A DNA stretch of 39,256 bases, from NCBI GenBank assembly GCA_959020415.1, contig CAUERX010000011.1, positions 1-39,256 on the forward strand, given 5' to 3'. The DNA is from an uncultured bacterium (GTDB taxonomy: Bacteria; Bacillota_I; Bacilli_A; RF39; UBA660). Position 1 is the stretch's first letter. Each line of letters starts with the position of its first letter. Positions 33,786 through 39,256 of the stretch are shown here, one piece after another. Both the position numbers and the translations under genes were made by a program. Under the pieces are notes generated by a model. It made no database searches. It saw only the letters and a list, made by a program, of their open reading frames with translations, and was not told where the DNA came from.

Positions 33786-34340
33786 TTAAGCTTGCGCATA
33801 AGTTAAAGCAACTTTTAATTGAGCTGAAACATTTTGTGCATTTGTTTGGCCACCAGATTTGTTAACATATTCTGCTTTTACTACTAAATTAGCTTTACCA
33901 GTTTCTTTAACTAAAGTTGCTTTCCCTGGACTTGTAACAGTATATTTAATGTTACCATCTTTACTAACTGCCGTTAATCCCTCGTTATCAACAACCATGC
34001 CTTCAGTATCACTAGATAAAGTAATACCAGATAATGAAGCATCTAAAGTACCAACGTTTTTAACAGGTACAGTAAATGTAACAGTATCACCAGGACTAGT
34101 TAAACTTGCCGAAAAAGTAGCAGTTAATCCTCCTTCTTCAACTGTAAGATTTCCAGTTGGAATAGTTCCCATAGTTGAAGCTGGAGTTGTTGTACCATCT
34201 ACCATATGTACATCCCATTTTGATGTAATTTCAGCAGTACCATTAATATTTAGTTGTGTTGCAAACGCAGCATAGCCCACTGCCATTACTAATACAATTG
34301 CAAGTAACCCTCCGATTAAGACATTTTTATTTTTTTCCAC
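33786..34340 (-). CDS. TasA/camelysin-like secreted protein 3
   Basis: A 184-aa paralogue with the signal segment LIGGLLAIVLVMAVGYAAFA and mature start TQLNINGTAEITSKWDVHM. The body (TVTFTVPVKNVGTLDASLSG, ATLVKETGKANLVVKAEYVN) ends in KVALTYAQA. About 100 bases encoding the N-terminus are nearly identical to those of paralogue 2, whereas the mature parts differ strongly. Monocistronic with its own terminator. Confidence 0.85.
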   Translation of the reverse strand: MEKNKNVLIGGLLAIVLVMAVGYAAFATQLNINGTAEITSKWDVHMVDGTTTPASTMGTIPTGNLTVEEGGLTATFSASLTSPGDTVTFTVPVKNVGTLDASLSGITLSSDTEGMVVDNEGLTAVSKDGNIKYTVTSPGKATLVKETGKANLVVKAEYVNKSGGQTNAQNVSAQLKVALTYAQA

Positions 34341-34445
34341 TTGATTTCCCTACCTTTCTAAAATAATTGGCAAGTATACTCCCTACCATTAAATAAATAA
34401 TACCACAATCACTATTTTTATTCAAGTAAAAATTTCATAATTCAT

Positions 34446-34475
34446 AAAAAAAGATTGTCGAAAATTGACAACCTT
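34446..34475 (-). terminator. Terminator of TasA-like gene 2
   Basis: GGTTGTC / GACAATC stem (one G-T pair) followed by seven T on the minus strand. Confidence 0.7.
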
Positions 34476-34486
34476 TATACTACTAA

Positions 34487-35050
34487 TTAAGCAGTAGCTT
34501 GAGTGTAGCTTAATGTAACATTTAATGCAGCAGATTCAGTAGTTGTAGTTTCATTTTGTGCAACATCAGTAAATTCAGCAGTTACTGTCATAGTTGCAGT
34601 ACCATCAGCAGCAATAGTTGTTGGTGTTGGTGCAGTTACAGTATATTTAATATGTCCTTTAGTTGCAGTTAAACCTTCAACATTTCCTCCAGTTAAAGAT
34701 AAAGTTGGAGTAGCGGCTTGTGCTTTTAAAGTTCCAGCGTTTTTAACTGTTAAAGTATAAACTACTTTATCCCCTGGTTGTGTTAAATTAGCATTTAAAG
34801 TTGCCGTTAAGTCATTGCCCCCATACTTAATAGTTCCAGTTGGTGCAGTTGCTCCAGCTAAACCTGTTGTTGTATCAATAACCCCAGCTCCTGAAGTCTT
34901 AGTATTGTCGAAATGTACATCCCACTTTGATGTAATTTCCGCAGTACCATTAATATTTAATTGTGTTGCAAACGCAGCATAGCCCACTGCCATTACTAAT
35001 ACAATTGCAAGTAACCCTCCGATTAAAATATTTTTATTTTTTGCTTCCAT
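34487..35050 (-). CDS. TasA/camelysin-like secreted protein 2
   Basis: A 187-aa paralogue. The ATG at 35050 has AGGGAAGG upstream and starts MEAKNKNILIGG as in the other copies; a longer in-frame start at 35182 would add 44 residues before the signal peptide and is rejected. The mature part is unusually rich in Thr and Ala (TIAADGTATMTVTAEFTDV, TTTTESAALNV), suggesting a surface-exposed fibre protein. Own terminator. Confidence 0.85.
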   Translation of the reverse strand: MEAKNKNILIGGLLAIVLVMAVGYAAFATQLNINGTAEITSKWDVHFDNTKTSGAGVIDTTTGLAGATAPTGTIKYGGNDLTATLNANLTQPGDKVVYTLTVKNAGTLKAQAATPTLSLTGGNVEGLTATKGHIKYTVTAPTPTTIAADGTATMTVTAEFTDVAQNETTTTESAALNVTLSYTQATA

Positions 35051-35213
35051 TGTTTTTCCTTCCCTTTCTACATCCTGGTATACTACCATCGAATTAATAA
35101 TAGCATATTTCAAAACTATTATCAATAAAAAATAACAAATTTTATACAATTGTTTACAATATTTATTATCTACTAACCACAATCATATATACTATTTAAT
35201 GTAAAAAACAAAC

Positions 35214-35240
35214 AAAAAAGGCAAATAATTAATTACCTTT
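35214..35240 (-). terminator. Terminator of TasA-like gene 1
   Basis: AAAGG / CCTTT stem with a long AT-rich loop and TTTTTTG on the minus strand. Weak. Confidence 0.5.
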
Positions 35241-35263
35241 AAAAGTTTTGTTACACTAATAGT

Positions 35264-35773
35264 TTAAGCAGATTGAACAAATGACAATACCATAGACAAA
35301 GTACTTGTTTTATTAGCCTCTGTTGGTTGACTAGTAATATCTGATTTATAAGCAACAGTTACAGTAAATGTTTTAGTTTTACCTGCAGCAATTACATCAT
35401 TTTTAGCAATATTAGAATAACTATGTTCAATTGCTGTACTAGTACCTTTATCAAAAGTTAATTCACTTAATTTAGCATCAAGTGATCCGGCATTTTCAAC
35501 CTCGACTTGATAAGAAATTGTATCTCCTGGCGAAACTAAATCAGTTTCAAAAGTTGCAGATAATTTATCAGAACCAATTACTGCTGATTTACTACTTGCT
35601 GTTCCTGTAGGTGTTCCTGCAGTTATTGATTTAATGTGTACATCCCAAGAAGATGTAACATTAGCTGTACCATTAACGTTTAATTGTGTTGCAAAAGCGG
35701 CATACCCTACTGCCATTACAAATACAATTGCAAGTAATCCTCCAATTAACGCATTTTTATTTTTTGTCTCCAT
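35264..35773 (-). CDS. TasA/camelysin-like secreted protein 1
   Basis: A 169-aa paralogue, first of the four copies in transcription direction. Signal segment LIGGLLAIVFVMAVGYAAFA, mature start TQLNVNGTANVTSSWDVHI, then LVSPGDTISYQVEVENAGSL and KTFTVTVAYKS, closing LSMVLSFVQSA. Closest to copy 4. GAAGGAG precedes the ATG. Processing by the SipW-like peptidase downstream is inferred from the signal type. Confidence 0.85.
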   Translation of the reverse strand: METKNKNALIGGLLAIVFVMAVGYAAFATQLNVNGTANVTSSWDVHIKSITAGTPTGTASSKSAVIGSDKLSATFETDLVSPGDTISYQVEVENAGSLDAKLSELTFDKGTSTAIEHSYSNIAKNDVIAAGKTKTFTVTVAYKSDITSQPTEANKTSTLSMVLSFVQSA

Positions 35774-35879
35774 ACTCGTTCTCCTTCCATGGTTTTAGAA
35801 TATTACCATCATCTTAATGATAACATAAAGAGATATTGATTGCAATATCTCTATGAAATTTTGACGTATTTTTTGATTT

Positions 35880-37550
35880 TTACATTGCTTTAGGAATACT
35901 AATACCAAGTATCCCAAGTAACGTCTCAATAACTTTATTGTTAAAATTTAAGACAACTTCCAAATCATCTTTTTGTTTACCTTCTAAGCCGATAATCTTA
36001 TTATTTTGATAAAAATTATTAGCAACAACAGATAAATCATATAAGTAATTTGCAATATAATGTGGTTTTCTTTCTTTAGCAGCTTGATCAATAATATCAC
36101 TAACCTCTAATAATTTTAATCTTAATGCTCTATCGGTTTCACTGTAAACACTGTTAGATAATTCACTATTATTCTCGTTTATAATTTTGTTAATACGTAA
36201 ATATGTATATAAAATGTATGGACCGGTTTTACCATTTACTTCACTAAACTTTTTAATATCAAAAATATAGTTACGTTCTAAATCATTTTGTAAATCAGCA
36301 AATTTAATAATCGCATTAACAATTTTATCTAAATCTTCCTTGTCCATGTCTTTATTCTCTTCACGTAAAGAAACAAATGATTGTTGAACTTGTTTAATTA
36401 AATCTTCCAATTTTAAAGCACCGCCACTACGTGTCTTAAATGGTTTATTATCAGTACCATTCATAGTTCCAAAGCCATAATGCTCTAAACCACCTTCATA
36501 CATGTGGCTCTTTTTAACAGCTCTAAACACCTGAACAAAATACATACTTTGACGTGCATCAACCACATAAATAATTGTATCAGGATTAAAGTCTTTAACC
36601 CTCTGCCAAATCGTTCCTAAATCAGAAGTTGCATATAAATACGCTCCATCACTTTTTTGTAACATAAGTGGTGGAAGTTCAAATTTATCAGATTCTTCCT
36701 TAACATCAATTATTTTTGCCCCATCATCTTCTCTTACAACGCCAGCTTTTTCTAAAAATGGCATCATTTCAGGAAACTGTGCATAAGCATGACTTTCACC
36801 ATACCATAAGTCAAAATGAACACTTAAATAATCATAAATACGTTTAATATCACCTACTGATATATCCCATATTTTTTTCCACAAGATTTTATAATTAGGA
36901 TCCCCATCTTGTAAATCTTTTGTAATTTGCGCGCACTCTGCTCTAACAGCTTCATTTTCTTTACATAAAGCACTCATTCTAGGATAGGCAACATTTAAGT
37001 AATCCAAATCAAATTCAATATCTTCATACTTTTGATCAGGAAAATCATGAATAATTGCATAAATTACTTGACCCATTTGTGTTCCAATGTCACCTAAATG
37101 CACATCACCAACGGTTTTGTTTCCTTTAAATTTTAAAATGTTGTTTATTGCCTGACCAATTACTGCGGACCTTAAATGTCCAGCATGTAAAGGTTTAGCT
37201 ACATTAGGTCCACCATAGTCAATAACAATCATATTATTTTCTTTAGTTGCTCCTAAAATCTCTTTCTTCATTAATTCTTTTAAATTAGTACATATATACT
37301 CATCACTTACTTTAATGTTAATAAATCCAGGTGCCGCAAAAGTAACTTCTTTAAAATACTTTCCGAGGTTTTCATCCTTTTGAATAGCTTCTACCACTTC
37401 TTCACCAATTGCCATTGGTGATTTATGATAAGCTTTAGCTAATTTAAAGCAATCATCACATTGATAATCAGCATCTTTATTAGATTTATTAATTTTAGTA
37501 TCATTTTCATAGCCTAATTCTTTAAACACTTTGTTAAATATCGCTTCCAT
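35880..37550 (-). CDS. argS: Arginyl-tRNA synthetase
   Basis: A 556-aa class I synthetase that charges tRNA-Arg. The N-terminal Add-1 domain is present, the HIGH-type motif is HAGHLRSAVIGQ (about 122-133), and the KMSK-equivalent region FKTRSGGALKLEDLI lacks the lysine motif as in many ArgRS. The C-terminal anticodon-binding helices with TGPYILYTYLRI are intact. AAGGAGGAG precedes the ATG. Expression is under a T-box leader and a consensus promoter. Confidence 0.97.
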   Translation of the reverse strand: MEAIFNKVFKELGYENDTKINKSNKDADYQCDDCFKLAKAYHKSPMAIGEEVVEAIQKDENLGKYFKEVTFAAPGFINIKVSDEYICTNLKELMKKEILGATKENNMIVIDYGGPNVAKPLHAGHLRSAVIGQAINNILKFKGNKTVGDVHLGDIGTQMGQVIYAIIHDFPDQKYEDIEFDLDYLNVAYPRMSALCKENEAVRAECAQITKDLQDGDPNYKILWKKIWDISVGDIKRIYDYLSVHFDLWYGESHAYAQFPEMMPFLEKAGVVREDDGAKIIDVKEESDKFELPPLMLQKSDGAYLYATSDLGTIWQRVKDFNPDTIIYVVDARQSMYFVQVFRAVKKSHMYEGGLEHYGFGTMNGTDNKPFKTRSGGALKLEDLIKQVQQSFVSLREENKDMDKEDLDKIVNAIIKFADLQNDLERNYIFDIKKFSEVNGKTGPYILYTYLRINKIINENNSELSNSVYSETDRALRLKLLEVSDIIDQAAKERKPHYIANYLYDLSVVANNFYQNNKIIGLEGKQKDDLEVVLNFNNKVIETLLGILGISIPKAM

Positions 37551-37569
37551 AATTTCTCCTCCTTAAAAT

Positions 37570-37770
37570 TAAAAAATCCTATAAAATAAGGACGAGTTTT
37601 CCCCGCGGTGCCACCTTACTTCATAGAATTTCTATGCTACTTAAAATCTTTAATGCAGATCTACAAACAGCTCCAAGGTACGTTCATAAAAGGTTATTTA
37701 TTTAGTTCCCACTATCCTAAATTCACTTGAAACACTACTTTTATTACTATTCCTCTTCTTTGCCTTGCAA
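37570..37770 (-). promoter_or_regulatory. T-box riboswitch of argS
   Basis: The leader contains the T-box core AAGGTGGCACCGCGG (37603-37617, minus). Downstream is a weak stem (TCCT/AGGA) with six T as terminator just before argS. Upstream, TATGAACGTACC followed by GGAGCTG resembles the specifier side of Stem I; the triplet CGT (Arg) would be the specifier. Uncharged tRNA-Arg would favour the antiterminator and raise argS expression. Confidence 0.9.
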
Positions 37771-37773
37771 TTA

Positions 37774-37802
37774 ATTATAAACAATAATATTTAAAATGTC
37801 AA
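37774..37802 (-). promoter_or_regulatory. Consensus promoter of the argS leader
   Basis: TTGACA (37797-37802) and TATAAT (37774-37779) with a 17-base spacer on the minus strand. Confidence 0.9.
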
Positions 37803-37818
37803 TTATTTTTATAATTAA

Positions 37819-38547
37819 CTAAATCATTTTTAATAGATTTTCTGAATCCACTATATTATTTGCTTTTGCTGTTAATAAATATTCTTCTACCCTATCTGCT
37901 GAAGTTTCTCGAAGATTATTTACTTCTTGATTACCGTTATAAAAACCAACTAAATTATTTAAATATGAATTATAAGTATTTTTATATGTATCATAATTTG
38001 CTTTTTCATAATTTAAATAGAAAATATATTTTTTATTCCCTTGATATTCATTTAAATGCTTATCTAAAATTTTCATTGCAATAACTATTGCTTTATACTC
38101 ACTTATCTCATCACTAGATAAAGTGCTTTTTAAAATAGTTTCTTTTAATAATTTTAAATCTGAAATATAAGCTGCATAATAAAACATTTTATATGTTATA
38201 AATGCTTTATTTATAGCTTTATTTTCTATATCATAATCAAAACTTTGTTTAACAATTTTTTCGAAGTTTTTTATAAGTTCTTTTCCTGTTTCTGTATACT
38301 CTTCTAAATTTTTTTCTTCAATTAAAGAATTTAAATAAGAATCTGGACCAGTCATTATAGTAACTGTCATTACTTCTGCACCTGTTATTTTTTCTAACTG
38401 TTCTTTTGTTCCTCCATTAATAACTAATTCCGTAAACTTCTCAACATCACTTTGTTCCTTCACTGAATTATTGATTTCTTCAAAAAATATTATCAAGAAA
38501 ACTAATAACAACAAAATTAAAGTAATTATTATAGCATTATTTTTCAT
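37819..38547 (-). CDS. Membrane-anchored hypothetical protein
   Basis: A 242-aa protein with a transmembrane helix at about 5-22 (IIITLILLLLVFLIIFFEEI) and a largely helical extracytoplasmic domain rich in Glu, Lys and Tyr. No family recognised. The ATG at 38547 follows GGGGATGGTGAT; it is one base past the stop of the upstream surface protein gene (TGATATG), so translation is coupled and the two probably work together. An earlier in-frame start would overlap that gene. Confidence 0.65.
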   Translation of the reverse strand: MKNNAIIITLILLLLVFLIIFFEEINNSVKEQSDVEKFTELVINGGTKEQLEKITGAEVMTVTIMTGPDSYLNSLIEEKNLEEYTETGKELIKNFEKIVKQSFDYDIENKAINKAFITYKMFYYAAYISDLKLLKETILKSTLSSDEISEYKAIVIAMKILDKHLNEYQGNKKYIFYLNYEKANYDTYKNTYNSYLNNLVGFYNGNQEVNNLRETSADRVEEYLLTAKANNIVDSENLLKMI

Positions 38548-38548
38548 A

Positions 38549-39256
38549 TCACCATCCCCATATATTTTCAAAATAATTTCCATTTCCAGCTACATCAGAA
38601 ACCCATAACCGCATAGAAATTTCATGTCCACGAGAACATCCCTTACTTACTCCACCCATAAACTCAAAATTCATCATTCCGTCATATATTTGATCTCTAT
38701 TACCAGTATCTGCCTTTAACCAATTTCCATCATCACATGTAGAATAACCACAATTTGAATTATGATAACAATACTGGTGTGTATAATTTGAAGAAATGCC
38801 TGACACAGTAATGTTTGGTTTGCTATCACTTACACCAAATACCATACCATTTCCCCAATCACTATCCCAAACGTATTGATAACTATTAGTTAATTGTGGT
38901 GCTGTCCAATCAACTTTCATATTTATATAAACAACTTCGCTTTCATTACCAGCTTTATCAACAGTTTTGAAATAAGCTCCATTTATTCCTTCTCCCATAG
39001 AGAAAACATTTTCATTTACATACTCTTCTATATTCCATGGCCCCAACGAAGAACTAGACCAATATGTCTGAGCTATTCCACTAACATTATCATTTGGTAA
39101 TAGTCTTCTATGAATTTCATATTGTGACCAAACATCATGATATGCTTCTCCTACATCTACTCCCGAATTCATTTTTCTAAGTTGATAATCCATTCTAGGA
39201 GCAGTTGCATCACGTTTAAATGTCTTTGAACAACTATTTCCTCCAGCTGCATTAGC
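38549..39256 (-). CDS. Surface protein with Ig-like repeats, 3' part
   Basis: The C-terminal 235 residues of a larger protein whose start lies beyond the window; the frame is open to base 39256. Two copies of a D-x-T-A-P motif (RDATAPRMDYQL and DWTAPQLTNSY) about 100 residues apart mark successive bacterial Ig-like domains, each with VDKAGNES or VSDVAGNGN near its end. Six Cys in the last domain (HQYCYHNSNCGYSTCDDG, KGCSRG) may form disulfides. There is no LPxTG or membrane anchor at the end (FENIWGW). Partner of the coupled membrane protein downstream. Confidence 0.7.
   Translation of the reverse strand, partial: ANAAGGNSCSKTFKRDATAPRMDYQLRKMNSGVDVGEAYHDVWSQYEIHRRLLPNDNVSGIAQTYWSSSSLGPWNIEEYVNENVFSMGEGINGAYFKTVDKAGNESEVVYINMKVDWTAPQLTNSYQYVWDSDWGNGMVFGVSDSKPNITVSGISSNYTHQYCYHNSNCGYSTCDDGNWLKADTGNRDQIYDGMMNFEFMGGVSKGCSRGHEISMRLWVSDVAGNGNYFENIWGW

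Noticed and set aside
33859..34275. 138-aa plus-strand frame inside TasA-like gene 3
   Set aside because: Antisense shadow caused by the repetitive Thr/Val/Ala coding of the real gene.

Overview
The window is AT-rich DNA using the standard code: TGG encodes Trp and TGA is a real stop. Shine-Dalgarno sites are strong, TTG starts are frequent, and rho-independent terminators are abundant. SpoVS, a SufU/SufB Fe-S pair, a PerR-rubrerythrin operon, a T-box argS leader and SipW/TasA-type secretion point to an anaerobic, low-GC Bacillota, perhaps an uncultured gut lineage. That placement is inference. Genes are mostly short operons on the minus strand.

Layout. Bases 1-119 hold consensus -35 and -10 boxes separated by a 17-base G tract (minus strand), the architecture of a phase-variable promoter firing out of the window. 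120-2783 is a pyrimidine nucleoside salvage cluster (pdp, cdd, ADP-ribosylglycohydrolase). 2895-4027 holds three small XRE regulators that share an operator motif. 4024-8484 has a zinc-ribbon membrane protein, an SSB, sufB, a frameshifted GGDEF gene, sufU and spoVS. 8606-9819 has a DUF4186 gene and an unknown gene.

9822-16892 is read here as an integrative mobilizable element of the Tn4451 type. It carries a tRNA-Gly with a consensus promoter, a large serine recombinase, a kinase-transglutaminase fusion, a small gene, a MobV relaxase, an oriT-like cluster of inverted repeats and an OLD-type ATPase/nuclease. The two ends carry complementary pieces of an inverted tRNA-Gly copy. They become contiguous only if the element is circularised, which places the boundaries within a few bases. 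Several of its genes sit behind leader hairpins with U-tracts.

16965-23211 returns to chromosomal-type genes: a DUF1697 protein, an AraC/GyrI-like regulator, a flavodoxin, the peroxide-stress operon perR-rbr-(rubredoxin/glutamate-synthase fusion) with a 23-bp palindromic operator, an unknown gene and a frameshifted SDR. 23281-25745 is a decayed pair of M16 peptidase genes. A HAD phosphatase, an unknown anchored protein, a decayed remnant, an RNHCP zinc protein and a U32 peptidase follow.

30745-35773 is a secretion/matrix locus: a DUF5305 protein, a SipW-like signal peptidase and four TasA-like secreted paralogues with nearly identical signal peptides. The window ends with T-box-controlled argS, an unknown anchored protein and the 3' part of a large surface protein.
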